DNA of 62,208 nucleotides from an uncultured Oxalobacteraceae bacterium (GTDB taxonomy: Bacteria; Pseudomonadota; Gammaproteobacteria; Burkholderiales; Burkholderiaceae). This document shows positions 24,414 to 35,935 of the stretch, one piece after another. The stretch is taken from contig CAMLIL010000023.1 of the NCBI GenBank assembly GCA_946480015.1, forward strand, positions 1 to 62,208, in the 5' to 3' direction. The position numbers were made by a program, and so were the translations under genes. The notes beneath the pieces are model-generated. The model saw only the letters and a list, made by a program, of their open reading frames with translations, did not search any database and had not been told where the DNA came from. Every line of letters begins with the position of its first letter. Position 1 is the first letter of the stretch.

Positions 24414-25163
24414 TCAGTTGTCGACGGGCGGGTAGCGCTTCTGGCAGCGCTCGCAGAAAAAGCTGCGCCGGTTGGTGCGCCCCAGATGCGCCTTTTTGAA
24501 GGGAATCTGGCAGCGCGGACAGATGCGCCTGGTGTGCGCCAGCCAGTGCTGCCTGAGCACGTATTGTTTCTTCCACTCCAAAAACTCGAAACTGTAGACG
24601 CGCGCCTGTTCGACCAGGGCGCGCAGTTTGGGCGCCGGCAGGGCGCCGATCGTGGAGAGCGGATGCAGGCGGATGCGGAACAGCACTTCGTTTTTGATGA
24701 TGTTGCCGACGCCGGAAAAAATACCTTGGTCGAGCAGGGCGTCGCAGGCCAGCAGCTCGGGCCGGGCGCGTAATTTCTTGCGCGCCCGGGCCGCGTCCCA
24801 GCTGGGCGACATGACGTCGGCGCTCCAGTCGTAGACCTGGTCGAGCGCGCCCTCGACCGGCTTGATCGAGCACCCGTAGAAATTGAGTTCGCCGCCGCCG
24901 GCAAAGCCCAGCGATAGCCGGGGCGCGCGCTCCTTGCGCTCATTGATGCGGTAACTGCCGAACAGCATGAAGTGGATGCGCAGCGCCATGCCCGGCAATT
25001 CGATCAGGAAGTGCTTGCCCCAGGTGCGCAGCGATACGATGGGCTGGCCCGCCAGCCGGGTGACGTCCAGGGTGCGCGTGTTGCCCTCGGCGCGGACGAT
25101 GGTCTGGCCGACGAAGCGGGCGCTCTCTTCGCGCAAAATGACGAGTGATGGACCTTCCGGCAC
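24414..25163 (-). CDS. Fpg/Nei-family DNA glycosylase/AP lyase
   Basis: 249 residues. It excises oxidised bases and cleaves the AP site by beta/delta elimination. The start is GTG at 25163, giving the obligatory N-terminus MPEGPS: after Met removal, Pro is the Schiff-base nucleophile with the adjacent Glu. The beta-hairpin Lys lies in WGKHFLIEL, the helix-two-turn-helix in DQGIFSGVGNIIKNE, and a C-terminal zinc finger in CPRCQIPF plus FFCERCQKRY with its catalytic Arg (TNRRSFF). The sequence favours the Nei-like branch over Fpg, but the exact specificity is not settled. Confidence 0.93.
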   Translation of the reverse strand: MPEGPSLVILREESARFVGQTIVRAEGNTRTLDVTRLAGQPIVSLRTWGKHFLIELPGMALRIHFMLFGSYRINERKERAPRLSLGFAGGGELNFYGCSIKPVEGALDQVYDWSADVMSPSWDAARARKKLRARPELLACDALLDQGIFSGVGNIIKNEVLFRIRLHPLSTIGALPAPKLRALVEQARVYSFEFLEWKKQYVLRQHWLAHTRRICPRCQIPFKKAHLGRTNRRSFFCERCQKRYPPVDN

Positions 25164-25326
25164 GGCATGCCTCCTTTGCCCTGATTGTGGCGGGGAAGGC
25201 TGCATTGCTGTGTTCGCGGACTAACATTTCGATACAAACTGACGCAGATGCGTGACATCCCGACGCCGGCTTGGGCGTATATTGGTCGATGCATGCTGCA
25301 CCGATTGCGCACGAAAGGACATGATC

Positions 25327-25806
25327 ATGCTGAGCAAATTTTCCTGCGGGACGGCGGCCGGGCTGCTGTTCCTGGCAACCAACCTGGCCTCGGCGGCCGC
25401 CACGGTCACCTTTGTCGAACCCGAGCATTTCGCCGATGTGCCGTTTCCCCAGGTCGAACGCGAGCGCGTGCTGACGGAACTGCGCCAGCACATCGAGAAA
25501 CTGGCGGCGCGCCTGCCGGCCGGCCAGAACCTGACGGTGGAGGTGCTCGACCTGGATATGGCGGGCGTGCTCAAGCCGAGCTCGCACCGGCCCGATCTGC
25601 GCGTCCTCACGGGCGGCGCCGACTGGCCGCAGATGCATCTGCGCTACCGCCTCGAACAGGACGGCAAGGTGATCCAGTCTGGCGACGAGCGCTTGTCGGA
25701 CATGAATTACCTAAATCATTTGAACCGCTACAGCAACAACACCAGCTTGCGCTACGAGAAACAGATGCTGGATAACTGGTTTCGGAACAAGATCAAGGTG
25801 GGCTGA
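25327..25806 (+). CDS. DUF3016-type exported protein
   Basis: 159 residues with a signal peptide (MLSKFSCGTAAGLLFLATNLASA) and one domain matching my recollection of DUF3016: VTFVEPEHFADVPF at the start, then VLDLDMAGVLKPSS, and LSDMNYLNH near the end. The ATG at 25327 is preferred to the ATG at 25321 because AAAGGA is then 7 nt away. Function unknown. A REP-like palindrome separates it from the convergent thioesterase gene. Confidence 0.8.
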   Translation: MLSKFSCGTAAGLLFLATNLASAAATVTFVEPEHFADVPFPQVERERVLTELRQHIEKLAARLPAGQNLTVEVLDLDMAGVLKPSSHRPDLRVLTGGADWPQMHLRYRLEQDGKVIQSGDERLSDMNYLNHLNRYSNNTSLRYEKQMLDNWFRNKIKVG

Positions 25807-25810
25807 AGCG

Positions 25811-25837
25811 GTCGCCCGCGCGCATGCGGGGGACGAC
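25811..25837. repeat. REP-like palindrome, copy 2
   Basis: An imperfect palindrome with outer arms GTCG/CGAC and a GC-rich inner stem around GCGCATGCG lies between the stops of the convergent DUF3016 and thioesterase genes. It is related in sequence to 2348-2373 and 59407-59432. Confidence 0.5.
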
Positions 25838-25841
25838 ACGA

Positions 25842-26285
25842 TCAGTCGACGCGGTTGACGCGGGGGAACAGTACGCGGAATTCCTCCGGCATGGGCATCA
25901 CTTGGCTGGTCTGATAGTTGAAGAACACGAAGCCGTACTTGGCCACCGCCACCAGTTTTTTGTCGCGCGGGCGGGTCACGCGGAAGATGATGTCGCCGCC
26001 GTACTTATTGAAATCCATGACGCCCACTTCGAACAGCAATTGATCGTGGGCGTGGGCTTCCGCGCGGTAGGTGGTCGCCAGGTCGGTGACGATGATGCCG
26101 ATCCGGTCGCCCCCGGTTTCCTTGACCCCGTATTCGTACAGGAAGCGGGCGCGCGCCTCGGAAATCATGGAGATCATCGAGTCGTTGCCCAGGTGATTGG
26201 CGCCGTTGATGTCGGTGACGCGCACTGTCATTGGGGTGGAATAGTAAAACTGGTCTTCGGGAAAATCCAGGTGCAGACGTGCCAT
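25842..26285 (-). CDS. Hotdog-fold acyl-CoA thioesterase family protein
   Basis: 147 residues of the 4HBT-like type: TPMTVRVTDINGANHLGND (the Asp and Asn-His catalytic-site region), a long central helix (MISMISEARARFLYEYG), then strands ending in KLVAVAKYGFVFFNYQ. Cytoplasmic; probably hydrolyses acyl-CoA or another thioester. Substrate not predictable. The second 101-bp element lies 44 bp upstream of its start and separates it from the sugar dehydrogenase gene. Confidence 0.85.
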   Translation of the reverse strand: MARLHLDFPEDQFYYSTPMTVRVTDINGANHLGNDSMISMISEARARFLYEYGVKETGGDRIGIIVTDLATTYRAEAHAHDQLLFEVGVMDFNKYGGDIIFRVTRPRDKKLVAVAKYGFVFFNYQTSQVMPMPEEFRVLFPRVNRVD

Positions 26286-26329
26286 GTCGGGCCTCGGAAG
26301 AACGCAATCCTTCTATTCTAGCTGCCTTA

Positions 26330-26430
26330 GAGGCTGTTTCAAAATAGGCAGGGCGTCGTTGCAGTTCCTTGCCATGCAGGCGCACTGTCTGCGTCGCTGC
26401 GCCTGGCCCTGCCCATTGTGAAACAGCCGC
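26330..26430 (-). mobile_element. 101-bp MITE-like element, copy 2 (inverted)
   Basis: Same length and about 89% identical to the element at 22940-23040, but in the opposite orientation. TIRs: GAGGCTGTTTCAA at 26330 and the complement of GCGGCTGTTTCAC at the other end. It is flanked on both sides by TTA, a perfect 3-bp target-site duplication of TNA type. The right-hand TTA is the TAA stop of the minus-strand sugar dehydrogenase gene. Confidence 0.85.
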
Positions 26431-27636
26431 TTAACCGGTCGGCGTGGCGCTGCTGCCGATGCGGTAAATCTTGCCGCTCGCCGCGATGAGGTAGAGCTCG
26501 CCGTCGCTGTCGCGTCCGAACGAAACCACCCCGCCCACCTTGGCCACCGGCCAGCTGAAGGTGCTGATGCTGCCGTCGGCCGCGCGGACGAGCGACTTGA
26601 GGTAGCCGCCGCAATAGTCGGAGTAGAAGTAATGCCCCGCCAGCGCCGGCATGGCGCTGCCGCGGTAGATGTCGCCGCCGGTGATCGAGCAGCCATTGCT
26701 GCCGCTATGGTCGTACTGGTGCGCGGGCAGGATCAGCCCGGTGGTGGCGCAGGTGGTGGCGTTGAAGCAGGTCCCCCCTTCCATGATGTTCCAGCCGTAG
26801 TTGAGTCCGCCTAGCCCGGCCCCGTTGATATTGATTTCTTCGCGCGCTTCCTGGCCCACGTCGGCGATGTAGAGCAGGTCGGCGTCGAAGCTGTAGCGCC
26901 ATGGATTGCGCAGGCCGAGCGCCCAGATTTCGGCGCGCTTGCCGCTTTGGCCGGCGAAGGGATTGGTGGGCGGGATGCGGTAGGGCGTGGCGAGGCTGGC
27001 GTCGGCCACGTCCAGGCGCAGCAGTTTGCCCAGCAGGGAGGCGGGATTCTGGCTGTTGTTGCGCGGATCGCCGGCGCCGCCGCCGTCGCCCGTGCCCAGG
27101 TAGAGAAAACCGTCCGGGCCGAACACCAGCAGGCCGCCGTAGTGGTTGGTGAAATCGGGGTGGGCAATGCTGATGATGGGCACAGCCGAGCCGGGATCGG
27201 CCGCGTCGGCCGTGGCCCCCGCGCTGAAGCGTTCCACCACGATGCGGTTGGCCAGATCGGTGTAGGCGACGTAGAAGTAACCGTTGCTGGCGAAGCCGGG
27301 GTCGAAGGCCATCGATAGCAGCCCGCCTTCGCCCGTCATGGCCACGCGCGCGCTGATGTCGAGGAAGGCCGGTACGCGCAGCGCGCCGTTTTGCAGAATG
27401 TGGATGCGTCCGCCCCGTTCGACGATGAAGCTGCGCGCGTCCCCGGGCGGAGCGGTGAGAAAGACCGCGTCCGGCACGCTGGCCACTTCGGTCAGCGCCA
27501 GGTACTGGACTGCGGGCGGCGACGGCGTGACGGGCGGCGGAAACGTGGTGCCGGGATTGCCGCCCCCGCCGCCACAGGCGGCCAGCCACGCCAGCGCAAC
27601 AGCGCCGAGCAGGGAACGCGCGTGAGCAATCAGCAT
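26431..27636 (-). CDS. PQQ-type glucose/sorbosone dehydrogenase-like lipoprotein
   Basis: 401 residues. The N-terminus is a lipoprotein signal (VALAWLAACGGGGGN, lipobox Cys) with a Pro-rich linker. The rest is a six-bladed propeller of the soluble glucose dehydrogenase (GSDH) family: ARSFIVERGGRIHIL, GEGGLLSMAFDPGF, HYGGLLVFGPDGFLYLGTGD, LGLRNPWRYSFD, YIADVGQ and GGLNYGWNIMEG. Family members oxidise sugars with pyrroloquinoline quinone and Ca2+, but many are uncharacterised. It starts 9 bp after the stop of the MEDS-GGDEF-EAL gene, so it may be co-transcribed with it. The terminal stop is part of a target-site duplication. Confidence 0.88.
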   Translation of the reverse strand: MLIAHARSLLGAVALAWLAACGGGGGNPGTTFPPPVTPSPPAVQYLALTEVASVPDAVFLTAPPGDARSFIVERGGRIHILQNGALRVPAFLDISARVAMTGEGGLLSMAFDPGFASNGYFYVAYTDLANRIVVERFSAGATADAADPGSAVPIISIAHPDFTNHYGGLLVFGPDGFLYLGTGDGGGAGDPRNNSQNPASLLGKLLRLDVADASLATPYRIPPTNPFAGQSGKRAEIWALGLRNPWRYSFDADLLYIADVGQEAREEININGAGLGGLNYGWNIMEGGTCFNATTCATTGLILPAHQYDHSGSNGCSITGGDIYRGSAMPALAGHYFYSDYCGGYLKSLVRAADGSISTFSWPVAKVGGVVSFGRDSDGELYLIAASGKIYRIGSSATPTG

Positions 27637-27645
27637 GCCAGCCTC

Positions 27646-29670
27646 TTAGTGCGTCATACCAGTGCGGCCAGTATCGCCCGGTTCGGGGCTCGGTGCCGCA
27701 CGATTTAGCGGTCCGGCGTCGGTGCGCAGCAGTGCTTCGAACTCATGGTCCGGCATGGCCATGCCGAACAGATAGCCCTGGCCATAATCGCAGCCGGCCT
27801 GGCGCAGCATGGCGTATTGCTGCTCGGTCTCCACACCCTCGGCCACCACTTTCAGGCCCAGCTTGTGGGCCATGACGATGATGGCCTCGCACAGGGCCAG
27901 GTTGGCGGCATCGTGTTCGATGTTGTAGACGAAGGACTGGTCGATCTTGAGATAGTCCAGGTTGAATTTGCGCAGGTAGGACAGGGACGAATAGCCGGTG
28001 CCGAAATCGTCCAGCGCGATCGGCATGCCGGCCTGATGAAACGCCAGCAATTGCTTGACCACGGCCGGGTTGGACGCCAGCAGCAAGCCTTCGGTGATTT
28101 CCAGCCCGATCGGCGCCGGGACCGGAGAGGCCGGGACCAGCTCATGGTCGTTCAGCCAGCTGCGGCAACTGTCGCCGTTGGCCTGGTAAAACTGCGCGGG
28201 CGAGATGTTGACGTTGATGGTCAAGCCTTCGTTGAGCGGGCGCCAGCGCCGCGCCGCCGTCAGGGCGGTGCGAAACACCCAGTTGCCGATGCTGCCGATC
28301 AGGCCGTTATGTTCGGCGATGGGGATGAATTCCACCGGGCTGACGATGCCGCGCTCCGGGTGATTCCAGCGCAACAGTGCCTCGGCCTTGTGCACATGGC
28401 GGTCGAGCATGTCGACGATGGGCTGGTAGTACACGAATAATTGCTGGTCGGCCAGCGCGCGGCGCAGGTCGTTGCTTAGCGCCATGCGCGCCTGGGCCGC
28501 TTCCTGCATGCTGCGGGTGAAATAGGAAATGCGGTTGCGGCCCTGGTCCTTGGACTGGTACATGGCCTGGTCGGCGTTGCGCAGCAGCTCGCTGGCGCTG
28601 TGGGCGTCGCGCGGGTAGATGGTGATGCCGATGCTGGCCGAAATATAGGCCAGCTCGCCGCCCAGGCTGAACGGCTGCGACAGGTCGTTGCGGATCTTGT
28701 TGGCCACGTCCGTCACGGTGTCCACGTCGTGCAGGTCGGACAGGGTGACGATGAATTCGTCGCCGCCCAGGCGCGCCACGGTGTCGCTGTCGCGCACGTA
28801 GCCGAGCAGGCGCTGGCCGACCTGCTTGAGCAGCACGTCGCCCACTTCGTGCCCCATGGTGTCGTTGATTTCCTTGAAGTGGTCCAGGTCGATGAACAGC
28901 AGCGCCAGCGGCAGGCCGCTGCGGTGCGACTGGCGCACCGCGTGTTCGAGGCGGTCCTGGAACACATTGCGGTTGGGCAGGCCGGTGAGGCGGTCGAAAT
29001 TGACTTCGTGCAGCGCCTGCTCCACCGCCTGGCGGTCGCGCATTTCGCTCGAGAGCGAATAGGCTTGCTGCTGCAGCCCGGCGATGCTGCGCTGCAGGCT
29101 GTGCACATTGGCGTCGGGATCGTAGCTTTCCGCCGGGCGCACCTCGCCATGCAAGGCGCAGATTTCGGAAAACATGGGCGCGTCGGCCGCGTTGGGAAAG
29201 GCGTCGAGCGGATAGGCGCACATCAGCGAGAACGAGAAATGGCGCTGCAGATTGTTGAAAAAGCGTTCGACGTGGATGGCCGCGTCGTGCTTGTTCACGC
29301 TGTTGAGCGAGCGGTGCGCGCCGGCGCACAGGATGGCGACCATTTCGCCGAACACATATAGTTGGCGTCCCTGGCGCGAATTGTCCCGGACCAGGTTACC
29401 GATGGCGTCGCGAAAGCGGGTTTCGTCAGGCAGGCCGCTGGCCTCGTCCATGAATTGAGGCAGCATGTGGTCGGCCACGACCGGCACGTAGAGCGCGTCG
29501 CCGTGCAGCAGGCCGCGTTCGCCCAGGGTTTTTTCCAGCGCCGCCAGGTGGGCTTCGGTGGCGATGGCAATGGCGGTGTTGCCCGCTTCGAGGGCGCCGC
29601 CGATATACCCGACCAAGCCTTCGACGAGAAACACGTCGTCCTCGTAAAACTGCACCATATGCTGGTTCAT
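27646..29670 (-). CDS. MEDS-GGDEF-EAL c-di-GMP signalling protein
   Basis: 674 residues. N-terminal MEDS domain (about 1-170: MVQFYEDDVFLVEGLVGYI, typical of DcmR-like sensors), linker coiled coil, GGDEF domain (about 225-385) with intact ARLGGDEF and an RxxD I-site (RDSD) five residues before it, and EAL domain (about 400-645) with KAEALLRW, LEITEGLLL and LDDFGTGYSS all intact. It can therefore in principle both make and hydrolyse c-di-GMP. The ATG at 29670 starts the MEDS domain directly; a TTG ten codons upstream is the alternative. No membrane segment, so it senses a cytoplasmic signal. Confidence 0.93.
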   Translation of the reverse strand: MNQHMVQFYEDDVFLVEGLVGYIGGALEAGNTAIAIATEAHLAALEKTLGERGLLHGDALYVPVVADHMLPQFMDEASGLPDETRFRDAIGNLVRDNSRQGRQLYVFGEMVAILCAGAHRSLNSVNKHDAAIHVERFFNNLQRHFSFSLMCAYPLDAFPNAADAPMFSEICALHGEVRPAESYDPDANVHSLQRSIAGLQQQAYSLSSEMRDRQAVEQALHEVNFDRLTGLPNRNVFQDRLEHAVRQSHRSGLPLALLFIDLDHFKEINDTMGHEVGDVLLKQVGQRLLGYVRDSDTVARLGGDEFIVTLSDLHDVDTVTDVANKIRNDLSQPFSLGGELAYISASIGITIYPRDAHSASELLRNADQAMYQSKDQGRNRISYFTRSMQEAAQARMALSNDLRRALADQQLFVYYQPIVDMLDRHVHKAEALLRWNHPERGIVSPVEFIPIAEHNGLIGSIGNWVFRTALTAARRWRPLNEGLTINVNISPAQFYQANGDSCRSWLNDHELVPASPVPAPIGLEITEGLLLASNPAVVKQLLAFHQAGMPIALDDFGTGYSSLSYLRKFNLDYLKIDQSFVYNIEHDAANLALCEAIIVMAHKLGLKVVAEGVETEQQYAMLRQAGCDYGQGYLFGMAMPDHEFEALLRTDAGPLNRAAPSPEPGDTGRTGMTH

Positions 29671-29721
29671 GCGCGACCAATCCAATTGGCTACCAAGCAA
29701 ATTAGATGGGCGCCGGATGAC

Positions 29722-30030
29722 TTAGTTCAGTTTTTCGTCGAAAGGATCGGGCTCGCGCACGCGCACCTTGCGCACGATGCCGGCGCGGTCGAACAGGATC
29801 ACGGTTTCGCTGAAGCGGCCCGATCCGGCGGGGCTGAGGTAGCGCCACACTTCGGCGCCGCTGTCGAAGCGCACCGCGGTGGCCGGCCCGAAGGCGGCGC
29901 GCAGGCTGGCGCGGGTGGCGCCCGGCACGGCCAGCGCCTGCAGGCGCGCGCGTTCGGCCAGCGGCCCGGGCGGGGTCTGGCTGGCGCAGCCGGCCAGCGC
30001 CAGCGCCAGGATGGCGCAGGCGCGCTTCAT
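29722..30030 (-). CDS. Small lipoprotein with BamE/SmpA-like segment
   Basis: 102 residues. Lipoprotein signal MKRACAILALALAGC. The body contains VPGATRASLRAAFGPAT and GAEVWRYLS, which resembles the G-x-T/S-x-x-x-V-x-x-x-L/F-G-x-P...W-x-Y pattern of BamE-like small outer-membrane lipoproteins. It ends in charged EPDPFDEKLN. The start codon overlaps the stop of the upstream gene (ATGA), so the two are co-translated. It is not BamE itself; a structural role in the envelope is inferred. Confidence 0.75.
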   Translation of the reverse strand: MKRACAILALALAGCASQTPPGPLAERARLQALAVPGATRASLRAAFGPATAVRFDSGAEVWRYLSPAGSGRFSETVILFDRAGIVRKVRVREPDPFDEKLN

Positions 30031-30836
30031 GGCGCGGCCTCGTCCATGTACTCGAAGGCGACGATGGTGTCGTCGGGCCAGCGGCGGTCCCAGATGGGCG
30101 CGTAGTAGCTGCGATCGAGCAGCAGCTGGCAATCGCACCAGGGCAGGGTGTCGGCGGTCTGGTTGGCGCCGGCGTACAGCATGGTGAACGGCAGCACCAT
30201 GCTGCGCTGGCCGGCGCGCAGCGTGACGCTGAAGATCGGGCGCTCGGCAAAGAACAGGTAGTTGCCATCGGGGCTGTTGCAGACATGGTCGGTGTCGGTC
30301 AGCAGCCTGGACAGCCAGCCGAACAGCGGCGCGCTATTCGAAATGAGGCCGGCGTCCATGCCGACCCGGCATTCCAGGCGCAGGTCGCCCAGGCGGCGCG
30401 TGCCCGGCGCCAGGCCGGGCGTTTCGATGGAGGCGCGCCAGGTCATGCTGTCGGTCTTGCGGTTGGCGACCACGGCGGCATCCTGCTGCCAGGCTTGTTG
30501 GTCGCGCGGCAGCACGAAACTGTTGTCCGGCGCCAGCGCAAGCGGCAGGCTGACGCTGTCGCCCGCCACCCGCAGACGAATGCCGTCCATGGCCACGCCC
30601 GGGCGGCGCGGCAGCAGGCGAAAGCGCAGCTGGGCTGCGGGCGCCAGGGCATGCTCGCGTTCGAAGCGGTCCATGCCTTTGATCATCTTGCGATAGCTCT
30701 TGTCGACCGGATCGCGCACGTAAGGAACCACCACGGTCGGGATGGGTGTGGCGGCGCGCGGGCCGGGCGACCCGCAGGCGAGGGTAAGCAGCAGGAGCGG
30801 AAGGGCAAGGCGGCGCAAGGATGATGTGGGCCACAT
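30027..30836 (-). CDS. Exported protein of unknown function
   Basis: 269 residues with a hydrophobic start ending in a lipobox-like LLLLTLACGSPG, so it may be a lipoprotein. The body has several tryptophan and cysteine residues (LECRVGMD, DHVCNSPDGNYLFF, TLPWCDCQLL) and no recognised domain. It follows the mepK-like gene by 17 bp and overlaps the next lipoprotein gene by 4 bp, placing it in an envelope-related operon. Confidence 0.75.
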   Translation of the reverse strand: MWPTSSLRRLALPLLLLTLACGSPGPRAATPIPTVVVPYVRDPVDKSYRKMIKGMDRFEREHALAPAAQLRFRLLPRRPGVAMDGIRLRVAGDSVSLPLALAPDNSFVLPRDQQAWQQDAAVVANRKTDSMTWRASIETPGLAPGTRRLGDLRLECRVGMDAGLISNSAPLFGWLSRLLTDTDHVCNSPDGNYLFFAERPIFSVTLRAGQRSMVLPFTMLYAGANQTADTLPWCDCQLLLDRSYYAPIWDRRWPDDTIVAFEYMDEAAP

Positions 30837-30853
30837 CGTCGGCGCCGCCCGTG

Positions 30854-31399
30854 TTACCAGTGGCGCAGGCGACCGGTGTCCATGTGCACGAACTGCGAGT
30901 CGGGGTAGTAGCCGACGCCGCCGCCCTTGGCGCCCAGCGCGGCCTTGTGCAAGGTGGCCAGATCGAGCCCGGGCATGCGCACGTCGATGGCCTTGCCCTC
31001 CATGTGCATGCTGTGCCTGGCCACGCCATTGCTGCGCTCGGCCAGCAGCCGGTTGGACTCGGGCGAGCGGTAGCCGGATATGACGTGCAGCACCTTGTTG
31101 CTGCCGAATTGGGCGCTGACCTTGTCGAGCAGCACCAACAGCTGCGGGTCCATGGTCGAGATGCTGTTGTTGCGGTGGTCGCGCAGCAGCTTGTTGATGT
31201 CGGCCAGCGCATCGGGCAGGAACTGGCCCTCGGCCCAGAATACGCTGCGCAAGCTTTCACCGGTATGGGTGTTGTACAGGCGCAAAGTGCGCTCGCCCGG
31301 AGCGGCACTGGCGGTGCCGGCCGCGCGCGCCAGGGCGGGCGCGCCTAGTGCGGATGCCAGTACGACCGAGCTTTTCAGAAAGGAGCGTCGCTGATTCAT
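30854..31399 (-). CDS. MepK/YcbK-like (DUF882, M15) murein endopeptidase
   Basis: 181 residues with a textbook Tat signal (MNQRRSFLKSS) and a DUF882 peptidase domain. Metal and catalytic residues are visible in ISGYRSPESN, SMHMEGKAIDVRMPG (His and Asp ligands) and FVHMDTGRLRHW (His). E. coli MepK (YcbK) cleaves 3-3 peptide crosslinks in murein and also has a Tat-type leader. It heads the minus-strand operon running to the lipoprotein genes and possibly to 26431. Confidence 0.9.
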   Translation of the reverse strand: MNQRRSFLKSSVVLASALGAPALARAAGTASAAPGERTLRLYNTHTGESLRSVFWAEGQFLPDALADINKLLRDHRNNSISTMDPQLLVLLDKVSAQFGSNKVLHVISGYRSPESNRLLAERSNGVARHSMHMEGKAIDVRMPGLDLATLHKAALGAKGGGVGYYPDSQFVHMDTGRLRHW

Positions 31400-31759
31400 G
31401 GTGGATCCTCCGCGCAGACAGAACTCCCATCATACCCCTGCTTGCCGGTCGCTGCCGACAATAGCGTGCGGCAATTTTCTTGGCGGTAGGCCATGTTTGG
31501 AATCAAATTTCTTGCAAGTTTTTGCGCAATTTGCCACATGCCGTTTCAGTGGAACTCTCATAGAGAACGCGGAATATTGTTCAGTTCGTCACCCGAAAAT
31601 ACGAAGAAGTGGGGCTAATTTTTTGTTACAAAAATTGCTCATTTTGCTATAGTTCTCGACACTTTTATCAAAAAGTCATCGTGCATCCGGCCGGTTTCGC
31701 CTCATCCGACAACCGGTTTTGCCACTTCGCTTCCATCGTTCATCAACGGGGTTTACATA
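31400..31759. other. 360-bp AT-rich intergenic region between divergent genes
   Basis: This gap separates the divergent mepK-like and PEP-CTERM genes. It is markedly more AT-rich than its surroundings and holds no frame with a plausible start. The only structure I can support is the palindrome and -10 element at 31620-31653. No sigma-54 promoter with correct spacing was found here, unlike at the other PEP-CTERM gene. Confidence 0.7.
31620..31653 (+). promoter_or_regulatory. Candidate promoter with odd palindrome, PEP-CTERM/subtilase pair
   Basis: A perfect odd palindrome TTTTTGT-T-ACAAAAA (31620-31634) lies where a -35 would be. It is followed by an extended -10 (TGC then TATAGT at 31648-31653). 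The -35-like TTGTTA inside the palindrome is 19 bp from the -10. Transcription would begin near 31660, about 100 nt before the ATG at 31760. Confidence 0.45.
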
Positions 31760-32527
31760 ATGAATCAGAGACCACATTTGGCTCGTCCTTCCTGGGCCGC
31801 CCGCCTGTCTTGCGGCGCCGCGCTGTTATGCGCCGTGCCCGCCATGGCCGCCACGATCACGTTTTCGTCGCTGGCGCCCAGCGCTTACGAGAGCGGCACA
31901 ACCTTGACCGAGGCCGGTTACGACATGCTGCTGGGGGCCGGCCCGGTGGCGGCCTTCTTTGGCTATGCCGACAATACCGGGACGATCGCCGATGCGGACA
32001 ATTCCTTGAACTGCTCTGTGACCACCTGCCCGGGCGGTGCTGAGGGGCAATATTTGATGGTCTTGAACGACGGCGCGCTGCGCCTGTCGCGCAGCGATCT
32101 GAGCGGCGGCTTCCTGCTGGGCGGGCTCGACCTGGCCTTCGTCACGCCGGCCCCGGTGGAGCCGGGCGACTACGGCATGCTGCGCCTGACCGGCACCCTG
32201 CGCGATGGCGGCGTTGCCTCGACCCTGGTGAGCTTTCCGGGCCAGGACGTCAGCGGTATTTTCCCCTTCGGCAATGCCATCATCGACCCGATCTTCCGCC
32301 AGTACGCCTTTTCCAGCCTGACCATCGATGCTTGCCTGTTCGACGCGGACATGCATTGCGTCAACGACCTCGATCGCCCGGCCTTTAACCAGGCCCAGTT
32401 CGCTCTCGACAATCTGATGCTGACCGAGGTGCCGGAGCCGGGCTCGATGCTGCTGGCCGGCCTCGGCCTGGGCGCGCTGGCGCTGCAGCGCCGCCGTGCG
32501 TGCGGCGCCACCGTGAAGGGAGCCTGA
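31760..32527 (+). CDS. PEP-CTERM protein of the QFxxD type
   Basis: 255 residues: signal peptide (LSCGAALLCAVPAMAATITF), a beta-rich middle with Cys pairs (SLNCSVTTCPGG; DACLFDADMHCVNDLD), the stretch FNQAQFALDNLMLTEV just before the sorting signal, and the tail VPEPGSMLLAGLGLGALAL followed by QRRR. This QFxxD arrangement corresponds, as I recall, to the NF038120 family of PEP-CTERM proteins. It is followed after 2 bp by a large subtilase gene, so the two are likely one operon. Confidence 0.88.
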   Translation: MNQRPHLARPSWAARLSCGAALLCAVPAMAATITFSSLAPSAYESGTTLTEAGYDMLLGAGPVAAFFGYADNTGTIADADNSLNCSVTTCPGGAEGQYLMVLNDGALRLSRSDLSGGFLLGGLDLAFVTPAPVEPGDYGMLRLTGTLRDGGVASTLVSFPGQDVSGIFPFGNAIIDPIFRQYAFSSLTIDACLFDADMHCVNDLDRPAFNQAQFALDNLMLTEVPEPGSMLLAGLGLGALALQRRRACGATVKGA

Positions 32528-32529
32528 TC

Positions 32530-35682
<3,153 letters not shown>

Positions 35683-35704
35683 GGCGGGCCGTAGTGGTTG
35701 AAAA

Positions 35705-35734
35705 GCGCCGGCCAATGCCGGCGTTCCTTCTTTT
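35705..35734 (+). terminator. Intrinsic terminator after the subtilase gene
   Basis: CGCCGGC, CAAT loop, GCCGGCG, followed by a T-rich tract (TTCCTTCTTTT), 23 bp after the stop codon. Confidence 0.75.
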
Positions 35735-35935
35735 CGTTGCAATAAAGCATCAGTGCCTTTTAGCCGCGCTTCCCTCTGCACCGGCACGGCTTGCACCAAA
35801 GTGGCGCGGGTGTACGTAAGAACATTATTTATTCCACTTTCCGTAAATAAAAAAACATGCTTTACTGCAAGTTCACGAAAAGCTGTCGCGGCGTCGACGG
35901 CGTTCGATCATGATTTGCTGGTGGAGCAATAATTA

